A stretch of 64,000 nt of DNA from JAAZAI01 sp050942875 (GTDB taxonomy: Bacteria > Verrucomicrobiota > Kiritimatiellia > RFP12 > UBA3636), in NCBI GenBank assembly GCA_050942875.1, contig JBMNOD010000001.1, forward strand, positions 1 through 64,000. The letters are read 5' to 3'. Shown here in pieces: positions 18,020 to 27,800 of this stretch. Below the pieces are notes generated by a model. It was not told the DNA's origin and ran no database searches. It saw nothing but the letters and a program-made list of their open reading frames with translations. The position numbers and the translations under genes are program-made. How positions within the stretch are numbered: the first letter of the stretch is position 1; each line of letters begins with the position of its first letter.

Positions 18020-19090
18020 CTAGGCGTGCGGCGACTCTGTTGCCGCGCGCCGATGGCGCAACTGCCCGCAGCTCGCGTTGACGCCGCGCCCCTTGGAGCG
18101 GCGGAGCGTGGTGTTGATGCCGCGTCGCTCCAGGAAGGCCAGGAACGCCTCGCAGTCGCGAGGATCGGGCGCTTCGCCCGAAAACTCCTTCACGGAATTC
18201 AAGGGGATGAGGTTGACGCGGCACTTGAAGCCGCGCAGCAGCGCCACGAGCAATCGGGCATGCTCTGGGCGATCGTTGAACCCCGCCACGAGCGTGTACT
18301 CGAACGTGATGATCCGGTTCGTCTGCGCCGTGTAGTCGCGACACGCCGCGATCAGCGCATCGATGTCCCACTGCGAGGCCACGGGCATGAGCTTTTGGCG
18401 GAGCGCCTGTGTCGGGGCGTGCAGGGAGACGGACAGCTCGAACTGCGTCCCCTCCGTTGCCAGGCGTTCGACGCCAGGCACCACGCCGCAGGTGCTGATC
18501 GTGATTTTGCGGGCTCCGACGCCCAGCCCCTGCGGATCGTTCATGAGGCGCGCCGCCTTCAGCACGGCGTCGTAGTTGGCGAAAGGCTCGCCGATGCCCA
18601 TGAACACGATGTTGTCCGGCCGCCGCCCGATGCGCTGCGCGGCGCGGACGACTTGCGCCACGATCTCGCCGGGGGAGAGGCTCCGCGTCACGCCGCGAAG
18701 CCCGCTTGCGCAGAATGCGCAGCGGAAGGCGCAGCCCACTTGGCTCGACACGCAGACGGTGTTGCGATCGCGTGCGGGAATGACGACGGTCTCGATCATC
18801 TCGCCGTCGTGCAGCTTGAGCAGCAGCTTGGTCGTCGCGCCGCCTTCGGACGCCGCTTCCTGCACCTGCGCCGTGCCGTCGAGGTCGCGGAGCCGGCCGG
18901 ACAGCGCCTGCCGCAACGCGGCGGGCATGTTGGTCATCTCGTCCCAGCGTTCCGCCTGGCCGCCGTACAGCCATTGCAGCGCCTGCCTGGCGCGCCACGG
19001 CTTCTCGCCGCAGGCTTCGATCGCCGCCGCCAGTTCGTCGGGCGTCAGCGAATAGGCGGAATCCACCGGCTGGATGACGTCGGATGCCAT
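18020..19090 (-). CDS. rlmN: 23S rRNA/tRNA adenine-C2 methyltransferase
   Basis: This 356-residue radical SAM enzyme methylates A2503 of 23S rRNA and A37 of some tRNAs. The cluster motif CAFRCAFC has Cys 120, 124 and 127, the resolving Cys lies in RGVNASCGQLR, and FMGIGEPFANYDAV and TISTCGVVPGV are family motifs. It begins 3 bp after the apbE stop, so the two are cotranscribed. Confidence 0.96.
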   Translation of the reverse strand: MASDVIQPVDSAYSLTPDELAAAIEACGEKPWRARQALQWLYGGQAERWDEMTNMPAALRQALSGRLRDLDGTAQVQEAASEGGATTKLLLKLHDGEMIETVVIPARDRNTVCVSSQVGCAFRCAFCASGLRGVTRSLSPGEIVAQVVRAAQRIGRRPDNIVFMGIGEPFANYDAVLKAARLMNDPQGLGVGARKITISTCGVVPGVERLATEGTQFELSVSLHAPTQALRQKLMPVASQWDIDALIAACRDYTAQTNRIITFEYTLVAGFNDRPEHARLLVALLRGFKCRVNLIPLNSVKEFSGEAPDPRDCEAFLAFLERRGINTTLRRSKGRGVNASCGQLRHRRAATESPHA

Positions 19091-19093
19091 GCC

Positions 19094-20131
19094 CTACCGC
19101 CCCTCCTGAAAGTATTCGGCGAAGTCGCCGGCCGGGATCGCAACCCGCGCGCCTGCGTCATCGAGGGTGACGAACAGCGCGCCGATGGCCTGCCGCTTTT
19201 CGAGCAGCTCGGCGCCCGCTTCCGGCCCCAGGACGAAGCAGGCGGTCGAGAGGGCGTCCGCCTCGGCGGCGGTGCGCGCAACGACCGTCACCTGCGCCAT
19301 GCCGCCGACGGGCCGCCCCGTGCGGGGGTCGAGGATGTGGGTGTAGCGGCGTCCATCCCGCTCGAAGAACTGTTCGTAGTCGCCGGAAGTCGAAACGGCC
19401 AAGCCGTCCTTGAGCTTCAGCGTCCCCAGGGCGTTGCCGTCCAGCTCGCCTCGCGGATTCCGCACGGCGACCTTCCAATGCGAACCGTCCAAGCGCGTGC
19501 CGCCACAGCGCATGTTGCCGCCGATGTTCACGATGACGTTCGTGAATCCTGCCGCCAGCAGCCGATCGAATGCGACATCGACGGCATAGCCCTTGGCGAT
19601 CGCCCCGAAATCGAGACGCATGCCGCAGTGATTGAGCCGCGCCGCGCCGTCGGCGCGGACTTCGGCTTGCGCGAAATCGCAAAGCGCCAGCGCGTCGGCG
19701 ATCGACGCCTCGGACGGCGGGAATTCCTTTTTGCTGCCGCCTCGGAAAAAGCCCCACGCCTCCACCAGCGGCCCCACGGCGGGGTTGAAGGCGCCGCCGC
19801 TGGCGTCGTGGCACTGTCGCGACATCGCCATGATGGCTTGGAAATGGAACCCGGTCTGGACGAATTCGCCGCTCCCCGTCCGGGCGTTGACCCGCGAGAC
19901 GTCGCTTGTCGACCGAAAGGCGGAAAGGGCGGCTTCCACGTCCTCGAAGGCTTGCCGGGCGATCGCCATCGCTTCGTCGCCATTATCGCCACGCACGACA
20001 AGACTGCCATACGTCCCCATCGTCGGCCATTGATACTCCCGCACGGCAGGCGCATCGGCATCACGCTTGCACCCCGCTGTTGCGACGATTGCCACAGCGA
20101 CGACAAGGATCGTTCGGACGCATCTCTTCAT
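19094..20131 (-). CDS. apbE: FAD:protein FMN transferase, lipoprotein
   Basis: This protein of about 345 residues attaches FMN covalently to threonines of periplasmic or membrane redox proteins such as Na+-NQR or Rnf subunits. MKRCVRTILVVAVAIVATAGC is a lipoprotein signal ending in TAGC. The ApbE core follows: WPTMGTYGSLVV, SGGAFNPAVGPLVEAWGF, DFGAIAKGYAVD, NIGGNMR and THILDPRTGRPVGG. The start is uncertain: AAAGGG touches this ATG, and an upstream ATG at 20173 would add 14 residues. No flavoprotein target is nearby. Confidence 0.93.
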   Translation of the reverse strand: MKRCVRTILVVAVAIVATAGCKRDADAPAVREYQWPTMGTYGSLVVRGDNGDEAMAIARQAFEDVEAALSAFRSTSDVSRVNARTGSGEFVQTGFHFQAIMAMSRQCHDASGGAFNPAVGPLVEAWGFFRGGSKKEFPPSEASIADALALCDFAQAEVRADGAARLNHCGMRLDFGAIAKGYAVDVAFDRLLAAGFTNVIVNIGGNMRCGGTRLDGSHWKVAVRNPRGELDGNALGTLKLKDGLAVSTSGDYEQFFERDGRRYTHILDPRTGRPVGGMAQVTVVARTAAEADALSTACFVLGPEAGAELLEKRQAIGALFVTLDDAGARVAIPAGDFAEYFQEGR

Positions 20132-20267
20132 CCCTTTCGGACTGTCTTCTCGCTGTTTAATCCGTTCCTTCATCTTCAACTCTACACGCCATTGCGCATT
20201 GCCTGCCATTGTCGCACAATCCCCTTGCTCGTGCGAGAAAATACGACTAAGGCAAGCTTAAGGGAAG

Positions 20268-21155
20268 TCAGTCGATGGCGTGGGGGTCGTCGCCGCCGGG
20301 TTCGTGGAGGTGGGGAGGCGGGACGATGGCGGGGTTTTTGGCGACGCGCTGGCGGACGGCTTCGTAGAGGAGGATGGTCGTGGCGGAGGCGACGTTGAGC
20401 GAGTCGCATTGGCCGAGCATGGGGATGCGGACGGGCAGGATGGCGTCGCGTTTCAGCCAGGCGTCGCTGAGGCCGTATTGCTCCGCGCCGACGACGATGG
20501 CGGTGGGGCCGGTGAGGTCGTAGTCGGTGTAGAGCGCCGTGGCGTGCGGGGTCGCCGCGAGGATGCGGAAGCCGCGTTCCCGGAGGTAGGCGATCGCCTC
20601 GGTGGAGGTGGTGTCCACCACGGGCAGGGCGAACAGCGTGCCGATGCTGGCGCGGACGACGTTGGGATTCTGGATGTCGGTGCAGGCGTCGCAGACGATC
20701 ACCGCGGCGGCGCCGGCGGAATCGGCGGAGCGGAGGATGGTGCCGAGGTTGCCGGGCTTTTCGATCGCTTCCGCGACGATGACGAGCGCGTCCGGCGGGA
20801 GCGCGAGGTCGGCGAGGGCCGTGTGGAGCTGCGGCCCGATGGCGATCAGTCCGTCGGGACGGTCGCGCGCGGAGATTTTCTCGAAGACGGGCGGGGTGCA
20901 AATGAGGACGTCGGCGCCGACGGCTGTGCAACGTTCGACGAGCCGGGGCTCGTGCGTGCCCATGTAGAGAGCGGGGCAGACGACGATCTGCCGGGGCTTG
21001 TAGCCGTTGTCGAGCGCGCGCTTGATTTCGCGGTATCCTTCGACGAGCAGCGCGCCCGCCGCATCGCGGTGGGAGCGCTGGCGGAGCTTGGCGATTTCCT
21101 TGATCTTCGGGTTCGCCGGACTGGTGATTTCAAGTGGGGGGCGTGGGGGTGTCAT
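20268..21155 (-). CDS. SpoU/TrmH family RNA 2'-O-methyltransferase
   Basis: This protein of about 295 residues has an N-terminal substrate-binding part (ITSPANPKIKEIAKLRQRSHRDAAGALLVEGYREIKRAL) and a SPOUT knot domain. The knot motifs are EKPGNLGTILRSADSAGA, IVVGAEQYGLSDAWL and IPMLGQCDSLNVASATTILLYE. It probably methylates a ribose 2'-OH in rRNA or tRNA; the site is unknown. A TTG at 21170 could also start the protein. TTGACA (complement of 21205-21210) with TATAAC 15 bp on is a weak promoter candidate in the divergent region shared with the SurA-like gene. Confidence 0.9.
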   Translation of the reverse strand: MTPPRPPLEITSPANPKIKEIAKLRQRSHRDAAGALLVEGYREIKRALDNGYKPRQIVVCPALYMGTHEPRLVERCTAVGADVLICTPPVFEKISARDRPDGLIAIGPQLHTALADLALPPDALVIVAEAIEKPGNLGTILRSADSAGAAAVIVCDACTDIQNPNVVRASIGTLFALPVVDTTSTEAIAYLRERGFRILAATPHATALYTDYDLTGPTAIVVGAEQYGLSDAWLKRDAILPVRIPMLGQCDSLNVASATTILLYEAVRQRVAKNPAIVPPPHLHEPGGDDPHAID

Positions 21156-21221
21156 TTGCGTCTTTATCAAAGTCGTCCGATAAGTTATACTGGACGGCTC
21201 ACACTGTCAAGGAAGGACCTG

Positions 21222-22223
21222 ATGATCGTCAAGGCTTTAAAAAGGATTGTCGCGGCATTGTTCGCATTTGTTTTCGCGTCGTTGGCGCGGGGTGCCGAGG
21301 CGTCGGCGGCAGGGAACGACCCGATGGACGGGGTTGTGGATGGCGTCGCGGCATTCGTCAACGACGAGGCGGTAACGATTCGCGACGTCATGGTTGGCGT
21401 GCCGGCTCAGCTCAAGGCAATGGCCGAGCAGCCCGGGTTTTGGGACAAGACGCGAAGCGAGGCATTCGCCGCCGCTTATCAGGCTTCGCTCGACATGGCA
21501 ATCGAACGGTGTCTTGTCTTGCAGGCCTATCAGGCCGGCACGGAGCGCATTTCAGAAAAGGCCCTGGCGCAGTTTCTGCACGAAACGATCGAGTCGCGCT
21601 ACGATGGCAGTGTCGCGAAGCTCCAGGAAGATCTGGCGAAGTCGCGCATGACTTACGACGACTGGAAGCGGATCATGGAGGAAAACATCGTCGTGCGCTC
21701 CATGCGTCAGTCCTTTGTTACTGGCAACGTCCATGTTTCGCCCAACGCGATTGCGGCTGAATATGAAGCTCGCAAGGAGGATCTCAAGAAGCCGGCCACG
21801 GTCAATGTGTTCGTTTTCGCCTTGCCGGACGACGATGATTTCGCGGCGGGCCATGCCGCCTTCACGAACCGCCTTGCTTCTGGCGAGGCGTTTGAAACGC
21901 TTGCCCGAGAGCTTTCCGTGGACGTCATGGCGGATGTGGGCGGGGATTACGGTTTCATCGTCCCGGAGGTCGTGTTGGCGCCGGCTCTGGCGGAGGCCGT
22001 CAACAAACTGAAGGATGGCGAGGTGTCCGAGCCTGTTCCGCTCGGCTCCCGGCGCTATGTCCTCTTCCGGAAGGCGTCGACGCCTGAGAAAGATGCGACC
22101 CTGCGTGACGTCCGCGAGCAGATCGAGGCCGAGCTTCATGCCCAAGAAGCCGATCGCCTCTACACGCGATGGATCGCGCGGCTTCGCGAGGCGGCGGTCA
22201 TCCGCACCTTCGATTTGAAGTGA
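21222..22223 (+). CDS. SurA-like periplasmic chaperone/peptidyl-prolyl isomerase
   Basis: This 333-residue protein has a signal peptide (MIVKALKRIVAALFAFVFASLARGAEA). A SurA-type N-terminal helical domain follows (VDGVAAFVNDEAVTIRDVM...). A parvulin-like rotamase region runs from about residue 195 to 290 (FETLARELSVDVMADVGGDYGFIVPEVVLAPALAEAVNKLKDGEVSEPVPLGSRRYVLF). It should assist outer-membrane protein folding. AAGGAAGG lies 5-6 nt before ATG 21222. It sits next to rsmA, as surA does in proteobacteria (surA-pdxA-rsmA). Confidence 0.85.
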   Translation: MIVKALKRIVAALFAFVFASLARGAEASAAGNDPMDGVVDGVAAFVNDEAVTIRDVMVGVPAQLKAMAEQPGFWDKTRSEAFAAAYQASLDMAIERCLVLQAYQAGTERISEKALAQFLHETIESRYDGSVAKLQEDLAKSRMTYDDWKRIMEENIVVRSMRQSFVTGNVHVSPNAIAAEYEARKEDLKKPATVNVFVFALPDDDDFAAGHAAFTNRLASGEAFETLARELSVDVMADVGGDYGFIVPEVVLAPALAEAVNKLKDGEVSEPVPLGSRRYVLFRKASTPEKDATLRDVREQIEAELHAQEADRLYTRWIARLREAAVIRTFDLK

Positions 22224-22242
22224 GCGCCGGAGCGTGAGGCCG

Positions 22243-23097
22243 ATGAATCTCACGAGTCCCCGGGACGTGGTGGCGCTGTTGGAATCCGGCGGCATTCGCC
22301 CCAACAAGACGCTGGGGCAGAATTTCTTGATCGACCGCAACATCCTCGATGCGATCGTCGCCGCCGCCGACCTTTCGCCCGACGATGTCGTCGTCGAAGT
22401 CGGCCCGGGGCTGGGGGCGCTCACCGAGGCGCTGATGGCGCGTTGCGCCAAGGTCGTCGCCATCGAGAAGGATGCGGGTCTCCACCAGATGCTCAAGGAG
22501 CGGTGGGGCGGCGACCCGCGCCTGGAGCTGATCCATGCGGATGCGCTCGACGTCGATCTGGCGGCTCGCTTCGCGACCGATGCGACGCGGCTCGTCTCGA
22601 ACCTCCCGTATGCCGTGGGCGCGCGCGTCGTGGTGGACGCGGCGACATGCGAGGCCGCCCCGGAGACGATCGTGGTGCTGCTCCAGAAGGAGGTGGGGGG
22701 GCGGTTCATCGCCGCGCCGGGGACGCCCGATCGCGGCGCCTCCAGCATCTGGCTGCAGCAGCGCTACGACATTTCGCTCGTCAAGACCGTGAAGCCGTCG
22801 TGCTTCCATCCCCGCCCCCAGGTCGTCTCGTCGGTGGTCAAGCTCGTGCGGCATGACCGCTTTCCGCTCGATGCCGAGGCTCGTGCGGCCTTGCAGGCGC
22901 TCACGAAGACGGCGTTTTTGCATCGCCGCAAGCAGCTTGCGGCGAGCCTGCGCGACGCGCCCGGCGGGCTCGCGCGCGAGCCCGCGTTCACGCGCCGGGC
23001 GCTCGCGGCTTGCGGCGCGGCCGAGACGGCCCGCCCCGAGGAGCTTTCCGTGGAGCAGTGGATTGCGCTGTCGGCGGCTTGGCGTGCGCCGACATAG
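22243..23097 (+). CDS. rsmA: 16S rRNA dimethyladenosine transferase
   Basis: This 284-residue protein is the KsgA enzyme that dimethylates A1518 and A1519 of 16S rRNA during 30S assembly. Motifs include NKTLGQNFLIDRNILDAIV, the SAM-binding VVVEVGPGLGALTEAL, and the catalytic NLPYAVGA. The start is taken as ATG 22243; a GTG at 22234 in the same frame is possible. It follows the SurA-like gene by 19 bp in one operon. Confidence 0.95.
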   Translation: MNLTSPRDVVALLESGGIRPNKTLGQNFLIDRNILDAIVAAADLSPDDVVVEVGPGLGALTEALMARCAKVVAIEKDAGLHQMLKERWGGDPRLELIHADALDVDLAARFATDATRLVSNLPYAVGARVVVDAATCEAAPETIVVLLQKEVGGRFIAAPGTPDRGASSIWLQQRYDISLVKTVKPSCFHPRPQVVSSVVKLVRHDRFPLDAEARAALQALTKTAFLHRRKQLAASLRDAPGGLAREPAFTRRALAACGAAETARPEELSVEQWIALSAAWRAPT

Positions 23098-23119
23098 TCC
23101 AAGGGCGGGAACAATGCGC

Positions 23120-23149
23120 TGGACAGGCGAGGCGGCGGCAGGGTAGAAT
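23120..23149 (+). promoter_or_regulatory. Promoter of galU
   Basis: TGGACA (23120-23125), an 18-bp spacer and TAGAAT (23144-23149) lie about 68 bp upstream of galU. Confidence 0.55.
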
Positions 23150-23216
23150 TTGGCGCAGTCGGTGCCGTTCGATGATGAAGCGTCGGGCACTTGCATAGAA
23201 TCAGGAGAATTGTAGC

Positions 23217-24101
23217 ATGAAAGTACGCAAGGCGGTGATTCCCGCCGCAGGGTTTGGGACGCGGTTTCTTCCGGCGACGAAGTCGCAGCCGAAGGAGATG
23301 CTGACGGTCGTGGACACGCCGGTGATCCAGTACGTCGTGGAGGAGGCGGTGGCCTCGGGGCTGACGGACATCCTGATCATCGTCAGCCGGGGCAAGCGCA
23401 CGTTGGAGGACCATTTCGACTACAGCGTCGAGCTGGAGGCCGCGCTGGAGGCGAAGCACAAGACGGCGGAGCTGGAGCAGCTCCGCCGCATTTCGGACAT
23501 GGCCCAGATCCACTATGTGCGGCAGAAGGAGCTGCGCGGGCTGGGCGATGCGATCTTGCAGGCGCGGAACCATGTCGGCAACGAGCCTTTCGCCATTCTG
23601 CTGGGGGATACGCTGATGCAATCCTCGACCGAGACGCCGGTGACGCGGCAGCTTCTCGATGTGTTTGAACGGCACCAAGGCGCCTGTGTGGCGCTCGAGG
23701 CGGTGTCGCAGGATCGCGTGAGCCGCTACGGGATCGTGGACGGCGCGCCGGTGGCGGACGACGTGGTGCGGATTCGCGACCTGGTGGAAAAGCCGTCGCC
23801 CGAGGAGGCGCCATCGAATCTGGCGATCGCTTCGCGCTATGTCTTGACGCCCGAGGTTTTCGACTTCCTGGCGCAGGTCCGCCCCGGCAAGAACGGGGAG
23901 ATCCAGCTCACGGATGCGTTGCGCATGCTCGCCGCCGTCCAGCCGATGTTCGGGCTGAAGTTCGCGGGGCGGCGGCACGACGCGGGCAACAAGCTCGATT
24001 TCATCAAGACGAACGTCCTTTACGCGCTTCAGCGTCCGGATCTCCGCGACAAGCTTGCCGACTTCATTTTGGAGACGGCGGAGCGGCTCAGGACGACGTG
24101 A
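23217..24101 (+). CDS. galU: UTP-glucose-1-phosphate uridylyltransferase
   Basis: This 294-residue enzyme makes UDP-glucose for LPS, glycan and glycogen-type pathways. It has the nucleotidyltransferase loop AAGFGTRFLPATKSQPKEML, DTPVIQYVVEEAV, the Asp of ILLGDTLM, VEKPSPEEAPSNLAIASRYVLTPEVF, and GRRHDAGNKLDFIKTNV near the end. AGGAGA precedes the ATG. Confidence 0.96.
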   Translation: MKVRKAVIPAAGFGTRFLPATKSQPKEMLTVVDTPVIQYVVEEAVASGLTDILIIVSRGKRTLEDHFDYSVELEAALEAKHKTAELEQLRRISDMAQIHYVRQKELRGLGDAILQARNHVGNEPFAILLGDTLMQSSTETPVTRQLLDVFERHQGACVALEAVSQDRVSRYGIVDGAPVADDVVRIRDLVEKPSPEEAPSNLAIASRYVLTPEVFDFLAQVRPGKNGEIQLTDALRMLAAVQPMFGLKFAGRRHDAGNKLDFIKTNVLYALQRPDLRDKLADFILETAERLRTT

Positions 24102-24124
24102 TATCGTCTCGGCAAGGAGGCGGG

Positions 24125-24784
24125 ATGGCAATGAAGCGAGGTCGAATCGGTTTGTTTGGCGGGAGTTTCGACCCCGTCCACAACGGCCACTTGGCGGCGG
24201 CGCGCAAGGCGCGGGAGGCCGGCGGCCTGGACGAAGTCGTCTTCATCCCCGCCGCGACGTCGCCGCTCAAGATCGGGCACATGGTTGCGTCCGATGCGGA
24301 TCGCCTCGCGATGCTGCGCCTGGCGCTTGCGGGCGAGGCGGCGTTTTCGGTCTCGGATTACGAGCTTGCAAAGTCGGGCGTATCGTACACGATCGACACG
24401 GTGCGGCATTTTACGTCGGCCTGGCCTGAGGCTCGCATCGTCCTGATTCTTGGGGCGGACTCGCTGGCGACGCTTTTTCAGTGGCGCGAGGCGCAGGCGC
24501 TCGTGGATTCCTGCGAGATTCTGACGCTGGCGCGTCCGGGGTGGCCGGTCGATCGCGTTTCGGAGTTCGATGGAAAGACGACGGCTCGGCTGCTGTCCGG
24601 CGTCGTGGCCGACTTTTCGCAACCTGTTTCGTCCTCGGAGGTTCGGCATCGTCTCGAAACAGGCCATCCGGTTGCGGGGCTTGTCCCAGCGCCTGTGGCC
24701 GATTACATTCAGGATCGCGGGCTTTACCGTCGATCATTCGACATGAAACCAGAAAAGAATTCAGAAAGCAGTTTTTCCAGTTGA
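24125..24784 (+). CDS. nadD: Nicotinate-nucleotide adenylyltransferase
   Basis: This 219-residue enzyme converts nicotinate mononucleotide to deamido-NAD. It has GLFGGSFDPVHNGHL (the HxGH nucleotidyl-transfer motif), FIPAATSPLK, and SSSEVRHRLETGHPVAGLVPAPVADYI near the C-terminus. AGGAGG (24115-24120) allows starts at 24125 or 24131. The last 13 residues (MKPEKNSESSFSS) extend beyond the usual end. Confidence 0.94.
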   Translation: MAMKRGRIGLFGGSFDPVHNGHLAAARKAREAGGLDEVVFIPAATSPLKIGHMVASDADRLAMLRLALAGEAAFSVSDYELAKSGVSYTIDTVRHFTSAWPEARIVLILGADSLATLFQWREAQALVDSCEILTLARPGWPVDRVSEFDGKTTARLLSGVVADFSQPVSSSEVRHRLETGHPVAGLVPAPVADYIQDRGLYRRSFDMKPEKNSESSFSS

Positions 24785-24809
24785 GCGTCTGTGCGCAGTG
24801 TGGTAGAAT
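24781..24809 (+). promoter_or_regulatory. Promoter of the giant exported protein gene
   Basis: TTGAGC (24781-24786), a 17-bp spacer and TAGAAT (24804-24809) begin at the nadD stop and lie about 60 bp before the next start. Confidence 0.6.
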
Positions 24810-24870
24810 TCCCGTATCAAATGAGATGTGGGGCAGGGCGATGAACGCCCGTCGAATTCAGTGGAGTCCT

Positions 24871-27800
24871 ATGATGAAAACAATCAAATCATTTTCCATG
24901 AAGTCTTTAGCATGTGCCATGGCGGCACTTGTCGCTTCGGCGACACTTGTTGGGGCGGAGTTGACCGCCCCGCAGATTGATCCGGGAAGCGGCTTTGTCG
25001 CGGCCGGACAGGGAACGGCTTGCACTGTGGACTCGCCGCCTGTGATTTCTGTGGGGGCTTCCGGGTATGACGCCGTCTGGGTCAACTTCCGGTATCAGGG
25101 TGCGACGTGGCGGCTTCCCATGACGAACGGCGTGACATCGTATTGTCTGAACATGCCGGTCATCCCTGCTGGGACGATTGAGTACCGCATCGAGGCCGGA
25201 ACGGCCTTTGATCCGTATTCCTCCACGAACACCGTGGACTCCCTGCCTGTCTCCGGCTATTATAGCTACGAAAACACGGCGACGCTGAGCAACGCGCGAA
25301 AACCTAATCTGGTGACGTGGTATGACAACAAGTTTTACCCGGGAGGCTATCTCAACAATGAAGAAACTTACAGCGGTTTGATTGATAATGATTGGCGTGC
25401 TATTGAGCTTAGCATGAACCCCCATTATCTTATCTTGTCGGGCTACGAGGAATCACAAGGACAGTCTTATGTCGATCCTGCGCTTAGATCCCAGGCCTCC
25501 CTGTTGGTTGGAAGCATCTGGTTCAAAGCTCGATACAAAGGCAACGAAGGAAGCGGCACCCTCGTTATTGAGCGTTCTGCTCTTCCAAGTTTCAGGTCTT
25601 CCCACGCTGAGGTTGAGACCATCCAAGTGCCGGCGACGACGGGCTGGGTTCAGTACCGAATTGATCTAAATGACGTTTCCGGCTTCTACTACCGGGTTCG
25701 TCATCCGTCTGGTGCGGAGTATGGTGATGCAAACATCGACATCAAGGACATTGTGTTCTCTCCGCCTGTTCCCGACGTGGTGATCACGAAGTCGATGATG
25801 GAGCACGTCCCTGGCTATCCTTCCCGCAGCGATCCGGTGACGTTCACCATTTCCGTTACCAATGTCTTCGCCGCCGTACCGGCCTTGAACATCTCCCCCA
25901 AGCTCGTCTGGCGCCTGAACAAGGGGTTGACGCCGGGTGTCTGGAACACCACGCCGATGTCGCCGATCGGCGGCGACCAATACCAGGTCACGTTGCCGCC
26001 TCTCGATCCCGGCGACTTCCAGTACTACTATCGCGCCGACTTCACCGGCTATGCCTACACGGGCAGGATTTACGGCCCCGACACCGGCTCCACGCAAGAT
26101 GAAATCGTCAATCTCGACGAATTCTCCAAGTGGATCGACAACAACGACAACATTGCCGAGACGCGCTTCCCGGCCTACTATCCCGATTTCACGGACAGCC
26201 AGCTCTACGACCTCGGCGTCGATCCCCCGGTTTGCAACAACGACGGTTCCGTGCTGGACAAGGTTTTCGAGCCTTTCAGCCATCTGGGCTTCACGGTCCG
26301 GCGTTTCCGTTCCAAGCATAATGAAGTCACGCTGAACATCCAGGACATGTCTGGCAACGGCCTGACGATTGATCCGATGTACAGCATGGAGCAGGTTGGC
26401 GACTATATTTGGCAGTCGGTGATCTACATGACGAATGCCGCTGCTGAAGGCATCAACGTCGATGTCGGCATCGCCGTGCAGGGAACCGACCGCTACGAGG
26501 CCCCCAACACGTGGTACGAGGCCGAGCCGTACAATTGGCTTGCGATCGGGCAGGAAGACACGGCATGGAACCCGCCGATGGCAGGGGTTCTGAACGATGA
26601 CGCACCCGGCGGCACACCGCGTCTTCGCGTCCAGATCGACTACGACGGCTTCATGATGTTCCGCTTCTGCACGACAAACGGCAATTACGAGATCCGTCGC
26701 GCCGCTTGGCAGGACTTCAACACATGGCAGGCGCTGGACTCCCAGGACGCCGGATTCACCCGAAGCTTCGGTCTCTATGAGACAACGTCCTTCGAGTCCG
26801 ATCTCGACGACTTCCCGGAATCGACAATGGGCTCGGCCGGCTTCACGCCCTTTGAACTCGGGACGACCGTGTCCGACGACATGCTCTTGTCAACTTATCT
26901 CAACGGCATCACGGTCGATAAAGCCTGGGTGATTGCGGATCGCGAACGCCCGCCCATACCCATGCCTGACAGGACTGCCCCGAACCGCGCACTCAAGCTC
27001 TCGGCCCATCCGGCTCTGCTCGGCTCCATCGAGACGACGTCGAGAACTCGCACAGACGGGCGCGACACCTTGACGTTCCGCGTCCGCGCGTCGGTGGACG
27101 ACGACCACCGGAGCTACTACCGCCGAGGTGATGCGTTTGAGAACTACATCTTCGAAGCCAAGGCGACGACGACGTCGATGTCCGATGGCAATGCGTCCAT
27201 CTCCGTCTTCGGCTACTATCAGGATGAATTGAACTACATTGAGGGTCGTCTGACCCAGACCACGACCCTTCGTACGACTTCGCCTGACTATTACGTGTTG
27301 AGAATGGACTTGATCCACATGAAGGAAGGCCGCGAAACGTTGCTTGGAACGACGACTCATGGGAACAACATGAGGCTGACCGGCACGTGGACTCTGAAGC
27401 TGAAGGTTGTTTCCTCCGGAGGGAACCAAGGCACGGCAAGCTTCATTTTGAACAACGGGACCACAGACGTCAAGTCGATTCTTGACAAGGCTTTTACGGT
27501 CGACTCATTGATTCCGATGGGTGGCACGGTGGGCGTGAACGCCAGCGATGCGGCCACGGCATTCGAGGTGAGCATGACCGACAGCGCCAGCCAACCTTTT
27601 TCGCCTGATATTTCCAAGTCGACGGCCCTGAACTGGTATCTGGGAGGCAGACTTGATGCCGATTCCCCCAGTCGCTGGACGTTTACGTCGCCGTCATCGA
27701 AGGCGACACTCACCCGTGCCATCCCTGCTGTGAAGTACCGCGTCAACGTCTATCGCGACGGCACGGAAACAAACAACGTCGTGGCGCCGGTGCCCACGGA